A DNA stretch of 64,000 nucleotides from Clostridium_I sp963725425. Lineage in GTDB: Bacteria > Bacillota > Clostridia > Clostridiales > Clostridiaceae. How positions within the stretch are numbered: position 1 is the stretch's first letter; each line of letters starts with the position of its first letter. The translations under genes and the position numbers were made by a program. Shown one piece after another: positions 18,605-27,787 of the stretch. Location: contig CAVRYJ010000011.1 in the NCBI GenBank assembly GCA_963725425.1, forward strand, positions 1 through 64,000. The letters run 5' to 3'. Under the pieces are notes generated by a model. The model did not search any database and was not told where the DNA came from. It saw nothing but the letters and a program-made list of their open reading frames with translations.

Positions 18605-19492
18605 TTATATTTCTATTTTCCCAACAATTGGTATCCCATAGCCAAAAGCACCTTCCATTGAGCAAACTCGAGCAGCAAACGATGCGCCTTTACTCATTGC
18701 GTCCTGAAACCGTTCTTTCATTTTCTGGTCATCTGCTTCTACAATTGCTCCTGTTTCTGATGACTCTAAAAGTGAACATAAGAAGGTTGCAAAGTAAGAA
18801 TCTCCAGCGCCCATCGTATCGATTACATCATCTGCATGTACGGCATTTGCAAATAAGATAGTATCTTTGTAAAGAACATAAGATCCATCCTCCCCAACTG
18901 TTCCCAGTACTACTGATACTCCGAATGACTGCACTTTTTTTAGTTCCTCTTCACGCTTCTCATCTGTAAGATGCGCGCAGGATAAGATAGCAACTGTAAT
19001 ATACGGACATACTTTTTCCAGGTATTCATCTGTCCATCTGGTAGAAAAATCAAAAGCAATCGGAACGCCTGTTGCCTTAAGTTCTGGAAGGTTCTCTTCA
19101 ATGTAACTGTTTAAATTTGAATATATCAACTGAAAACCTTTGATATATTCAAAATCTTTTTCCGTAAAATCAAATGGATGCTCCTTGGCAATTCCACCCT
19201 TATTTGATCCAAGGAATACACGATCACTGTCATTTAATGTTACAAGAGCAAAACCATTTTCTCCTTCAAAATGACGGCTTTGACTATCATCTATGCCAAT
19301 GGATCTTAATGTGTCCTGAACGCACTGCGCCACTTCATCGATTCCGTATTTTCCCAGAAATGCTGCTTTTGTGCCATTGAGTGTTGCATATACACAGGTA
19401 TTCACACATTGTCCACCTGGATACATCTTTCCTCTGGAAAGATATTTGTCGCATACATTATCCCCAATCGCAATGATTTTACAGTTTTCCAT
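18605..19492 (-). CDS. PfkB-family sugar kinase, fructoselysine 6-kinase-like
   Basis: A 295-aa ribokinase-fold kinase. The N terminus IIAIGDNVCDKYL, the substrate motif PGGQCVNTCVYATLNG and the C-terminal signature DTMGAGDSYFATFLC (catalytic Asp) closely resemble FrlD/FraD, which phosphorylate C6 of fructosamines. The length is normal. It lies in a minus-strand cluster with a deglycase-type SIS protein and a second kinase. Substrate choice among fructoselysine, fructose-asparagine and other Amadori compounds is not resolved by sequence reading. Confidence 0.82.
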   Translation of the reverse strand: MENCKIIAIGDNVCDKYLSRGKMYPGGQCVNTCVYATLNGTKAAFLGKYGIDEVAQCVQDTLRSIGIDDSQSRHFEGENGFALVTLNDSDRVFLGSNKGGIAKEHPFDFTEKDFEYIKGFQLIYSNLNSYIEENLPELKATGVPIAFDFSTRWTDEYLEKVCPYITVAILSCAHLTDEKREEELKKVQSFGVSVVLGTVGEDGSYVLYKDTILFANAVHADDVIDTMGAGDSYFATFLCSLLESSETGAIVEADDQKMKERFQDAMSKGASFAARVCSMEGAFGYGIPIVGKIEI

Positions 19493-19557
19493 TGTTTTCT
19501 CCTTTCTCCTTTATTGTATATGTGTTTATTAGATAATCTTTTCTGCTTTATACATTA

Positions 19558-20346
19558 TTATTTATATGGATTAAACTGTTGAATAATTTCAGTTGCTCTT
19601 GTTTTTCCCCGAAACATGCATTCCGGAATATCTTCTCCGAGACTTACTCCATAAGTAAATGCTGCAATAAAAGAGTCTCCTGCACCTACCGTATTTACTA
19701 CCAGCACTTTTTCTGCTTCCTGCTTGTACCATTTGCTTCCATCATATGCAAGACTTCCATCTTCACCAAGCATTGCTATTACAACTTTCGCACCCTTTGC
19801 TTTTGTTTTCTCCATGAAGTCTCTGATATATTCATCATCCTTCTCATATGAGAAAAAAGCATAATCCAGATATGGTATGATATTATCATTACTTTCCTGT
19901 TCCAGTCTCTTGGAAAAATCATACACCCAAATTTGTCCTAGCTGTTTTAAATCCTTTATATATCGATCAACCTTTGTCCAGCGTTCTGCATAGACAATAT
20001 CGAAGTTTTTAATAAATACCAGATCATCTGGAGCAAGTTCTATCTCTTCCATTGCATTACCTTCAAAATGAATATGCTTTTTGTCTCCATCTACAATATC
20101 CATCGTTGCCATTCCTGTTGGCCGCTCTACTCTTTTTAGTATCCGAAGCGGAATCTCACGCTCCTTTAGTCGTTCTTCTAATGCCTTAGCGAATACATCA
20201 TTGCCGAGTATTGTCATTTCTGTTACATCTCCGCCTAAATCTTTATAGTTTAATACAAAATCAGTACTGTTACCTGTAAGGTAATAGCGATCGAGCTTAT
20301 AATAGACATCAATGCAATTATCACTCATTGCAATTGCTCTTTTCAT
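19558..20346 (-). CDS. Second PfkB-family sugar kinase
   Basis: A 262-aa paralogue of the neighbouring kinase, with AIAMSDNCIDVYYKL at the N terminus, NTVGAGDSFIAAF as the catalytic motif and short sequences between. The start is the ATG preceded by GGGGGA, 4 nt after the YjbQ stop; an in-frame upstream ATG lies inside yjbQ. Two different fructosamine-kinase-like proteins in one cluster could handle two Amadori substrates, or an Amadori sugar and a related one. Confidence 0.78.
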   Translation of the reverse strand: MKRAIAMSDNCIDVYYKLDRYYLTGNSTDFVLNYKDLGGDVTEMTILGNDVFAKALEERLKEREIPLRILKRVERPTGMATMDIVDGDKKHIHFEGNAMEEIELAPDDLVFIKNFDIVYAERWTKVDRYIKDLKQLGQIWVYDFSKRLEQESNDNIIPYLDYAFFSYEKDDEYIRDFMEKTKAKGAKVVIAMLGEDGSLAYDGSKWYKQEAEKVLVVNTVGAGDSFIAAFTYGVSLGEDIPECMFRGKTRATEIIQQFNPYK

Positions 20347-20350
20347 TCTT

Positions 20351-20785
20351 TTATTCCCCCATTGCATAAATCATATATCTTCGATTTTTTATTCCGTCAT
20401 ATTCACAGAAGTATATGTCTGCTGCATGTCCCAGCTTTAGCTTTCGATCCATAATTGGAAATACACAATGATTACCAGTCAAAAGTGATTTTAGATGTCC
20501 TGGCGCATTCCCTCCAATCGTTCCATAAGTCGGAAGATAATGATTGTGATTATATATATCATTTTCAGGTGCTAATTTATCGAGTGTTTCCATGATATCT
20601 TTTTCTACACATGGAAGACTTTCGTTTACTGTAATGCCTGTGGTTGTATGCTCTGTAATTACGAATACCACACCATTCTCGATGCCACTTTCTTCAACAA
20701 AATCTCTTACGCTCTGTGTAATCTTTATCATCTCAAACTCTTTGTCCGCACAGACATCAACTTCTTTCAATTTGAACTTCATCAT
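20351..20785 (-). CDS. YjbQ/UPF0047 family protein
   Basis: A 144-aa protein of the UPF0047 (YjbQ) family. It shows the conserved VVFVITEHTTTGITVNE, the metal-binding region LPTYGTIGGNAPGHLKS and the C-terminal R-R-Y. Family members have weak thiamine-phosphate synthase activity, but the true role is unknown. It is packed between the amidohydrolase and kinase genes (0 and 4 nt gaps), so it belongs to the operon. I know of no established role for it in Amadori breakdown. Confidence 0.85.
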   Translation of the reverse strand: MMKFKLKEVDVCADKEFEMIKITQSVRDFVEESGIENGVVFVITEHTTTGITVNESLPCVEKDIMETLDKLAPENDIYNHNHYLPTYGTIGGNAPGHLKSLLTGNHCVFPIMDRKLKLGHAADIYFCEYDGIKNRRYMIYAMGE

Positions 20786-21637
20786 CTATTCCTCCATTCC
20801 AAGAAATCTCAGTGCATTTTTATAGTTGATTTTCTCCATTGTTTCATTGGAAAAGCCAAGGCTGTCTATGCCTCTCTTACTTCTCACTGGCCGGATTCTC
20901 GGGGAGTCTGATCCAAACATAATCTTATCTGCAATATTATGTTCTACCCATAGTTCTCCCATATCTTCTTTGAATACCTTGTGATATATCTGATATGGTC
21001 CATCAAAATTCATTAAGCCTGTACTTGCATAAGCATTCTGATATTTTAAGAGCAATGCAGCTGTTTCTTGAACCCACGGCCATCCCATATGTGTCAAACA
21101 GATATTGATTTCTGGATACTTATAAAAAATCTCTTCAAAATCAATTGGACAAGAATATCTCGCCAATGCATTGTTTTCCAATGATAGTCCTGCATGAAAA
21201 AGAATTGGCTTATGATACTTTTTACAGATATCATACAGTGGAATAAGCTTTTCATCATAAGGATACATCTGAAGACGGGCTGTATTAATAAATAAGCCCT
21301 TCAGTTTCAATGTTGTAAATGCATGCTCCAATTTTTCTGCTACATCCTTATTTCTCGGATCTACAGATGCAAAACCAATAAAGAAATCCGAATCACATGC
21401 AACAAGCTGTGCAATCTCATCATTTGAAATCGCAGGTGCCCCTGTCTCTGCTGAGCAGTCCTCTGGAAGCAGGAATACCTTCTGTATATCTGCTAATGCA
21501 TATTGCTTTTTTAAAAGTTCTATTCCAGCAGGGCTCATAAGATGAAAATTCATTTCATCACAGCGCTGTTCAAACCTTTCTTTGTCCTGACAAATAGGTG
21601 CATAAAATGCCGGGCGTATATGTGTGTCTATTACCAT
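20786..21637 (-). CDS. Amidohydrolase-family (PF04909-type) TIM-barrel protein
   Basis: About 283 aa. The start is the ATG with GGGAGG 10 nt upstream; the longer in-frame form has no such site. Features of the amidohydrolase-2 family are present: PILFHAGLSL and ICLTHMGWPWVQE (metal-binding His residues) and IMFGSDSPRIRP (catalytic Asp). The first motif, normally D-x-H-x-H, reads VIDTHIRPAF, so the second His is replaced by Arg. That may change the metal centre or the reaction. Hydrolysis of the amide or acid part of the substrate is possible but unproven. Confidence 0.78.
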   Translation of the reverse strand: MVIDTHIRPAFYAPICQDKERFEQRCDEMNFHLMSPAGIELLKKQYALADIQKVFLLPEDCSAETGAPAISNDEIAQLVACDSDFFIGFASVDPRNKDVAEKLEHAFTTLKLKGLFINTARLQMYPYDEKLIPLYDICKKYHKPILFHAGLSLENNALARYSCPIDFEEIFYKYPEINICLTHMGWPWVQETAALLLKYQNAYASTGLMNFDGPYQIYHKVFKEDMGELWVEHNIADKIMFGSDSPRIRPVRSKRGIDSLGFSNETMEKINYKNALRFLGMEE

Positions 21638-21656
21638 TATTGCAAAACCTCCCGTT

Positions 21657-22217
21657 TCATTGTGTCTCCATAGGAAGAACACTCATAGTTTTCGGTATAT
21701 TAATTGACATTACCGCCATATAACAGATAATCTGCATCCAGGTTTTATTCTTTGTTCCGCCACCTGCTGTAATAATCGTTTTAGGTGGTAATCCCATCTC
21801 CTCGAAAAAAATTAAATGCTGATAAGTTGAATACCCAACAGCTTCTAAGCCTGCTCTGTTTATGTGCTTTCGGTTATGATTCACTTTTAGTCCGAAGAAA
21901 ACTCCGCTTGCTAATGTATCCTAAATGGGACTCCGTTCCCCATAAATGTATGGAAGAATCATTAATCCATCCGAACCAGGTTTAATCTCTGTGGCTTCTT
22001 TTGACATGATAGCGTAGGCATTTACTCCATCTTTTTTTTATCTTCCAATTCTTTCTGATAGAAAGTATCTCTAATCCAGCGTGTAAGTGTTCCTGCTACC
22101 TTTGTTCCATCTCCAATACAATAGATTTCCGGAACTGTAAATACCTTTCCACCTTTAATGGTTCCATTTCCATATGGTAATCTGTAATCTTCCACCAAAC
22201 ATTTCACGTGTCCACAT
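21657..22217 (-). pseudogene. FGGY-family sugar kinase, broken remnant
   Basis: The fragments read from a start with AAGGAGG (ATG at 22217), immediately out of frame, into DGTKVAGTLTRWIRDTFY. After a shift at a run of A they continue into AYAIMSKEATE and LPYIYGERSPI, a TAG where Trp is expected, then DTLASGVFFGL and ITAGGGTKNKTWMQ. This is the C-terminal half of a xylulokinase/gluconokinase-type enzyme. The N-terminal half is absent. It is a dead gene inside an otherwise compact operon. Confidence 0.75.
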
Positions 22218-22269
22218 AATATCCTCCTTATTTCAATTCATTTGTATTCGTTTTCATCCATGCCAGGAT

Positions 22270-23589
22270 TTAGAATATAATTGCTCCAAGAAGTATAGCA
22301 ACTACAACTGATACTATGGTACACACTAAACCAGGAATCATATAGCTGTGGTTCAATACGAATTTACCAATCTTGGTAGTTCCAGCGGAGTCAAAAGCGA
22401 TTGCTGCAACACACTGTCCTGAAGCAGGAATGAAGTAGTTTGAAGAACAAGCAATCCATCCAGCAACAATAATATTTGCAGGAAGTCCTAATGCAATGCC
22501 GATTGGAACCATAATCATTGTGGTAGAAGCCTGGCTGGTTGTAATAGCGCCAACAATAAATACTGCAACGATGAAAATCCATGGATACTGATTTGTTAAT
22601 GCAGACATATTCTTTGTAATGAAAGAAGCCTGATCACCAATGAATGTATTTACTAACCAGCAGAGACCAAATGCTAATACAACGGCGAACATACCTGTAC
22701 GGAAAACTGGTTGATCCAGTACTTTGTTGCTGTCAAGCTTGGTTACAAGAATCATAACAGCTGCTGCAACTAACATGAAGATTTGAATTACGGTAGTTAA
22801 TGGTAATTTGGAGCCATCAGCAAAAGTAGGAACAAACTGTTTAACTGCACCCAATAATATAATACCTAACATAGCAATTAAGAAAATTGCTACAGAAAGT
22901 TTAGCTTCTTTTGTAGTTTTCTTTTCTTCAAGATGTTTCTTAGAAAAGTCTTCAATCTGTCCTGAAGCAACACGTGCCTGGAACTCAGGATCATCTTCAA
23001 GCTCTTTCCCCTTTTTGATTACAGCTAATGCAGCTACAACAGTTCCGATTAAAGTTGCTGGAATACATACAAGTAACAATGTGAAGATATTAACCTGTTT
23101 ATAAGGTGATTTCGCCATAAAAGCAAGAACAGCAATTGTTGCTGCAGAAACTGGACTTGCTGTAATTGCTTGCTGAGATGAAACGATAGAAGCTGAAATT
23201 GGACGCTCCGGGCGAACTCCTGTTTCAATAGAAATTTCATTTATTACTGGGAGTAAGCTATATACAATGTGTCCAGTACCACACATAAATGTGAATATGT
23301 AAGATACAATTGGCGCTAAGATTGTGATTAACTTGGGATTTTTACGAAGGATCTTCTCTGCAATCTTAACTAAGAAATCAAGTCCACCACATGCCTGCAT
23401 AGTTGATGCTGCACAAATGACTGCAATCATGATCAGTATGACAGTGATTGGTGGATCTGAAGGTTTAACATGTAAAACAAAAGTCATAATGAGCATCCCA
23501 ATACCACCGGCCATTGCCAGGAATGTTCCCCCTTTACGTACACCCAAGAAAATAATTGCAAGGACAATAATCAATTCAATCCAAAACAT
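22270..23589 (-). CDS. Dcu-family (DcuA/DcuB-type) anaerobic dicarboxylate transporter homologue
   Basis: A 439-aa, strongly hydrophobic protein with the DcuA/DcuB pattern: IIFLGVRKGGTFLAMAGGIG, CGTGHIVYSLLPVI, SSQQAITASPVSAATIAV and IVGAITTSQASTTMI, about ten membrane segments in all. Typical Dcu proteins exchange fumarate, succinate and aspartate. In fructose-asparagine (fra) operons the FraA transporter is a Dcu-type protein, so here it more likely imports an Amadori compound with an acidic or amide amino acid. It lies between the deglycase gene and the broken kinase, in the same orientation. Confidence 0.85.
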   Translation of the reverse strand: MFWIELIIVLAIIFLGVRKGGTFLAMAGGIGMLIMTFVLHVKPSDPPITVILIMIAVICAASTMQACGGLDFLVKIAEKILRKNPKLITILAPIVSYIFTFMCGTGHIVYSLLPVINEISIETGVRPERPISASIVSSQQAITASPVSAATIAVLAFMAKSPYKQVNIFTLLLVCIPATLIGTVVAALAVIKKGKELEDDPEFQARVASGQIEDFSKKHLEEKKTTKEAKLSVAIFLIAMLGIILLGAVKQFVPTFADGSKLPLTTVIQIFMLVAAAVMILVTKLDSNKVLDQPVFRTGMFAVVLAFGLCWLVNTFIGDQASFITKNMSALTNQYPWIFIVAVFIVGAITTSQASTTMIMVPIGIALGLPANIIVAGWIACSSNYFIPASGQCVAAIAFDSAGTTKIGKFVLNHSYMIPGLVCTIVSVVVAILLGAIIF

Positions 23590-23785
23590 AGTGAGCCCTC
23601 CTCTAATTCAGTGATTTTTTAGTTTTTTGTTCTCATAAAAGATTGTGAGCACATCTTTAGCCATTAATACTCAGCAATCTTTATTCCCCATTTACTCAAA
23701 ATATTATATTGTGTCTATTTGTATTGCTAGAAAATCCTCTCCCCACTGAGACTATACAAACACTTTCCTGCAAAGGGAATTAATA

Positions 23786-24799
23786 TTAATATTCAACTTT
23801 CCACATATAGCGACGTGTTGGAAGGGGATGCTGGCGCTCCGTTGCAAGCTTATGATTGTAGATTGGATATACGTTGTTAAACAAGGAATGATTGAAGTAG
23901 TCTACAACAGAAGCATCGATTGTAGACAGCCCCAGTTCCTTTGCATCCAGGCTTTCAATACGATTTGCGTATTTTTTGAGGAAGGTAAGAGCTCTTTCAT
24001 CTAAAGTCCGTGTTGATCCTTCAGAAATCTGAATCATAAATGCCCTATTTGTATCTGTGATTTCAAAAGGTCCGTGGAAATATTCTCCTGTATGGATGCT
24101 ACTAGAATCAAGCCACTGCATTTCCATAAAGATACAGATGCTTTCCATATAAGCTGCGCCATAACTTGCCCCGCTTCCCATTGTATAGATAACAGTATCA
24201 TCTTTGTACTTTTTTGCAAATGCAACTGCACGTTCTTCCACGTGGGCACGTGCATTACGTATGATATTTGTAATCATTCCAGCGCCTTCGTAAAATTTGT
24301 CGTAATTATCATAGCCTTCTTCTGACTGTGCAAGAAGTTCCACTGCAACATAAAGTGCACACAGTGTTTTTTCACCAGAATAATCAATGTCACCCGCAAG
24401 ATGGTCTGGGCTTGCATCAAATGAGTATAATACAACGTAATCAGCAAATTCGATAATCTCTGACTCTTCAAGCCAAGTTAAAATAATTACTGTAGCTCCC
24501 ATCTTTTTTCCAAGCTTTGCTGCTGCAATTGTTTCAGGTGTATTACCTTTGTGACAAGCGAGGACAATAAGTGAATTCTCACCAAAATCTTTTGGTGTGC
24601 TTTGAACGAATTCATTACTGCTAATCCATGCAGATTTGATAGTTGTTCTTTCTTTCTCCATAAAAATTTTTGCTGGGTAAAGGGCTCCTAAAGATCCTCC
24701 ACATCCTACGAAGTAAATAGATTTAATACCACCCGTTTCCTTCTTTTCTTCTAAGATTTCAGTAACAATAGATTTAATGTCTGTACTTTTGTATGTCAT
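23786..24799 (-). CDS. SIS-domain fructosamine-6-phosphate deglycase (FrlB/FraB-like)
   Basis: A 337-aa protein with two SIS (sugar isomerase) domains. IYFVGCGGSLGALYPAKIF and LIVLACHKGNTPETIAAAKLGKKMGA form the first, VIYTMGSGASYGAAYMESICI starts the second, and TGEYFHGPFEITD carries active-site residues typical of FrlB/FraB. It should split a 6-phosphofructosamine into glucose 6-phosphate and an amino acid. It is the first gene after the divergent promoter region and so leads the catabolic operon; ~200 bp separate it from the transporter gene. Confidence 0.88.
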   Translation of the reverse strand: MTYKSTDIKSIVTEILEEKKETGGIKSIYFVGCGGSLGALYPAKIFMEKERTTIKSAWISSNEFVQSTPKDFGENSLIVLACHKGNTPETIAAAKLGKKMGATVIILTWLEESEIIEFADYVVLYSFDASPDHLAGDIDYSGEKTLCALYVAVELLAQSEEGYDNYDKFYEGAGMITNIIRNARAHVEERAVAFAKKYKDDTVIYTMGSGASYGAAYMESICIFMEMQWLDSSSIHTGEYFHGPFEITDTNRAFMIQISEGSTRTLDERALTFLKKYANRIESLDAKELGLSTIDASVVDYFNHSLFNNVYPIYNHKLATERQHPLPTRRYMWKVEY

Positions 24800-24844
24800 T
24801 GTTTTCCTCCCTTTGTTTGTAATGTATTAACTTGCGGCAACAAT

Positions 24845-24873
24845 AATATAATACATTATAATACTTATGTCAA
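24845..24873 (-). promoter_or_regulatory. Promoter of the deglycase operon with operator in the spacer
   Basis: On the minus strand a perfect TTGACA (24868-24873) and TATATT (24845-24850) are 17 bases apart. The motif TAATACATT (24849-24857, plus strand) lies at the -10 edge and spacer and recurs in the regulator's own promoter, as expected of a GntR operator. Confidence 0.75.
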
Positions 24874-24923
24874 CCCTAAATCTATTATTTCAATTAAAAA
24901 AATATTTTTATATACATTTGTAG

Positions 24924-24971
24924 TTAAATGTATTATAATGTATTGACTAATACATTTAACAATTTTATTAT
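24924..24971 (+). promoter_or_regulatory. Promoter and inverted-repeat operator of the GntR gene
   Basis: TTGACT (24943-24948) and TATTAT (24966-24971) have a 17-base spacer. A perfect 12-bp inverted repeat, TTAAATGTATTA at 24924-24935 and TAATACATTTAA at 24948-24959, surrounds the -35 box, with another AATGTATTG between the arms. Binding there would give autoregulation. Confidence 0.75.
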
Positions 24972-24996
24972 AATAGTTAAGGAAAGGTGTTTTTAT

Positions 24997-25713
24997 ATGG
25001 AATTAGATAATACAATTGCAACACCGCTTTATCAGCAGCTTGAAGAGAATTTACGCAAAGAAATCGAAAGCGGAGAACGGCCTGCTGGAAACCGAATTCC
25101 AACAGAAAATGAATTAAGTCAACAATACAATGTAAGCAGAGTTACTGTACGTAAAGCACTTGCTGAACTTGCTGAGCTTGGCTATCTGGAACGAAAATCC
25201 GGGAAAGGCACTTTTGTCGCTGAAAAGAAATTTCAAAGAGGTATTTCTACTGGTGTAATCAGTTTCACAGAGTTGTGTAAACTCATGGGAGTTACCCCAG
25301 GTGCAAAAACTATAAAAATAGCGCTTGAAGAACCTACCGCTAAAGAAAGTGAACTCATGAATCTTAACCCGGATGAAAAAATCGTTGTGGTTGAACGAAT
25401 TCGTTACGCTGACTCCAAGCCAGTACTTCTGGAATACAATAAATTTCCAGAATCATTCTCTTTCTTATTCAGTGAAAATCTTAGTGATTCTTCCTTATAT
25501 GAAATTTTAAAGGGAAAGTATAACATCACTTTAGAACATTCTTCAAAAATAATTGATATAACTTTTGCCTCAGCAAAAGAAGCCAAGACTTTGGAAATCT
25601 CCAAGGGCTACCCGCTTCTTCGCATTGACAGTGTTATTCATGATCCTGACAATACAATTACAAACCTTTGTCAACAGCTCTGTATTGGAGACAAATTCAA
25701 ATTGATCGTATAA
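24997..25713 (+). CDS. GntR/HutC-family transcriptional regulator of the Amadori cluster
   Basis: 238 aa. The winged helix-turn-helix (TPLYQQLEENLRKEIESG, then LSQQYNVSRVTVRKALAELA) is followed by a UTRA ligand-binding domain ending LCQQLCIGDKFKLIV. The start is the ATG after AAGGAAAGGTG; a longer in-frame form begins upstream of the predicted -10 box and is unlikely. It is transcribed divergently from the deglycase operon across a shared operator region, like frlR/fraR. A phosphorylated Amadori compound is the likely inducer by analogy. Confidence 0.9.
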   Translation: MELDNTIATPLYQQLEENLRKEIESGERPAGNRIPTENELSQQYNVSRVTVRKALAELAELGYLERKSGKGTFVAEKKFQRGISTGVISFTELCKLMGVTPGAKTIKIALEEPTAKESELMNLNPDEKIVVVERIRYADSKPVLLEYNKFPESFSFLFSENLSDSSLYEILKGKYNITLEHSSKIIDITFASAKEAKTLEISKGYPLLRIDSVIHDPDNTITNLCQQLCIGDKFKLIV

Positions 25714-26247
25714 TCGTTTAGTATAGATATTTTGTGCACTGGAATTTTTATTTTTTAATTCTAAATAAGTTATATTATAAAATTTTATTTTCACACTAAA
25801 TATCTTGTAGTTCAATAATAGTTTTACTAAAAAGGAAATGGATAAAGCAAATAATAGTACAAAAGAATATAGATAACTGTGCAGGCAATTTTGGAGCTAT
25901 ATTTTATAATATCCACCCTATTACAATATTTAAAAAGTTTGATATACTTCTTTGGTAAATATATAAATTTGTTTTTAGACTAATAGTTTGCAATTATGAT
26001 TTAACCCTACGGGAACAAAAGTTTTTTTATTTTCGCCATTTATTGCGTCAAATTCAGGTTTTAAACATAGATGCTACCAATACGCAAAAGAATAGGTCGC
26101 TTCTGGGTTAACAAAGTAGTAGCAAAATCCACTAAGCGGGCTGTACTTAAATTCTCCAGTAAAAAATAAAAAAGCAATTCACATATTATCATCCAAATTG
26201 CTTTTCTTTACTTCCATATTCTTTTTTGCTTTAATTCTAAGTTTTAT
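25714..26247. other. Intergenic spacer with a small basic ORF and a hairpin
   Basis: AT-rich. An ORF of 32 codons at 26071-26169 encodes a very basic peptide (MLPIRKRIGRFW then many Lys/Arg) without a clear ribosome binding site; it may be the tail of a lost gene. A hairpin with arms AAAAGCAATT and AATTGCTTTT (26170-26205) follows directly and could terminate it. Nothing else is supported. Confidence 0.4.
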
Positions 26248-26357
26248 CATATGTGCTATAAAAATTTTCATTCAAATTTTATCATTTATAGTTGTAAGTA
26301 AACCCATAGATATTAAATGAAATAAACCTCACGGCAAATATAGACTTGAGGCTTTAC

Positions 26358-26573
26358 TTATCTAACGAATATAGACCTTGGATAACCTTCTCTACACTTA
26401 CCTCGTGTTTGAACCCCTCCAATCCCTTTTACACCCGTTATTGTATTCTTTACAACGTCCTGTATGTTAACAACTTCTCCAATGTTAGTATATGCCACCT
26501 TTTGGCATACAAAAACCGGATCAAGGCAATGAATTAGTACACGTTCAGGTGAACTTGCAAAATTCGCGCCAGC
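26358..26573 (-). pseudogene. C-terminal remnant of an unrecognised protein (copy C)
   Basis: The same 71-codon fragment as at 15063-15278, with scattered substitutions that are often synonymous or conservative. It is cut at the same position by preceding stops. The downstream hairpin is less perfect than in copy B. Confidence 0.45.
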
Positions 26574-27038
26574 TCACTATACCAAAGTGCGACAATTAGG
26601 AAAATTTTTACAAGTAAAGTTTTCTACCTATATAAAGAACTGTATAAAGAATTACCAGAGACAACTATTGCTGATAAAATCATCAAATTAAGATATACCC
26701 ATAACTTAAGACAAGAAGATCTTGCAGATTTATTAAATATGCATTGTAGCACAATAGAAGGTTGGGAAGTCCATAACGTCATGCCCAAACCCATGAGTGT
26801 AGATAAATTATGTAAATTATTTGTTCTACCTTATAATTATTTCCATGAATATTATAAGATATACTTTAATAATCCCAGTGAAAAAATCAAAGCCTGGAAG
26901 ATTAAAAATAAATTAACTTATGCGCAATTATCCAAATCATTGGGTATTACCCATTCATGTGTTGGAAGGTTACTTAATAATAAAATAAACCTTTCATATA
27001 ATATGTATGTAGAATTGAAAAAAATAGGAGCTTTTTAG
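26538..27038 (+). pseudogene. Two-domain XRE-like helix-turn-helix protein, start missing (copy C)
   Basis: The second copy of the gene at 15243-15743, with several substitutions (for example QLSKSLGITHSCVGRLL). Again the only ATG (26739) cuts the first helix-turn-helix and no upstream start exists. Because both copies are broken at the same base, truncation preceded duplication. Confidence 0.55.
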
Positions 27039-27065
27039 AGCTCCTATTTTTTAGTGTATGATCTA

Positions 27066-27503
27066 TTAATATGCTTCTATTAATGCATTTAATAAATTAT
27101 TATAAAATTTGTGATTGATATGATTCAATTCTTTAGACCATTCACATAAAAAGAAACCACTTTGTCCATAAAGATTAGCAGACATTTCAAATACAAAATA
27201 TCTAATATCATCAAAATTCTCATCATATGTAATACCAATAAAATGTGTTTCTTGAGCTTATTTAGCTTCAGGCATCTTGATAATAATTAATGATTTACCA
27301 TTTTCCATATCCTTTACATTCATCTCAAAATTAGGAGACTGACTATTAACACCACTTTCTGTTTCTATAATATTCCACGGCCTTATTAAGTTTTCACACA
27401 ATTTATCATTTAAAATATTCCTTATCATCATGCCCTTAAGTCTGAATACATTATATGGTAAAATATAGTGTGAAAATAAATAATAATCTTCCCTACGCTC
27501 CAT
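27066..27503 (-). pseudogene. Unrecognised ~145-aa protein with one in-frame stop
   Basis: The first 81 codons (MERREDYYLFSHYILPYNVF onward) end in MPEAK-stop, but the same frame continues as AQETHFIGITYDENFDDIRY and finishes EAY at 27066. Copy B has a Glu codon at this position, so a single nonsense change at 27258-27260 broke the gene. I do not recognise the family. It is downstream of the LexA-like gene by 14 nt and probably co-transcribed, so it may be a damage-inducible accessory gene. Confidence 0.6.
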
Positions 27504-27517
27504 TACAACAACATCTC

Positions 27518-27754
27518 CTATTCATTAGTTAAATCTTTTAATATATAAATAGTCCTAGGACATCCAGCTATATTTTTTATATACCCCTTGTCCCTTAATT
27601 GTTTTACAAGATTATACACTGTTGAAGTTGAACTTACTCCGATAATATTACATAACTCTCTTATAGTTGGAGCGTAGTTATGTTCTTCTGCATATGATGA
27701 TATAGCTTTAAAAACTTCTTCTTGTCTTTTAGTTAATCCTATAATATTATTCAT
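27518..27754 (-). CDS. LexA-type DNA-binding domain protein without peptidase domain
   Basis: A 78-aa protein equivalent to the LexA N-terminal domain: LTKRQEEVFKAISSYAEEHN, then YAPTIRELCNIIGVSSTSTVYNLVKQLRDKGYI. The usual Ser/Lys autopeptidase domain (~120 residues) is absent and no remnant of it is in the flanking DNA, where another gene follows. It has its own LexA box in a strong promoter. It could act as a dominant repressor of SOS boxes that RecA cannot cleave, or as a local regulator of the next gene. A ribosome binding site (AAGGGGTG) precedes the ATG. Confidence 0.82.
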   Translation of the reverse strand: MNNIIGLTKRQEEVFKAISSYAEEHNYAPTIRELCNIIGVSSTSTVYNLVKQLRDKGYIKNIAGCPRTIYILKDLTNE

Positions 27755-27787
27755 AAAATCACCCCTTAATTTGTAATCTTAGGTAAT

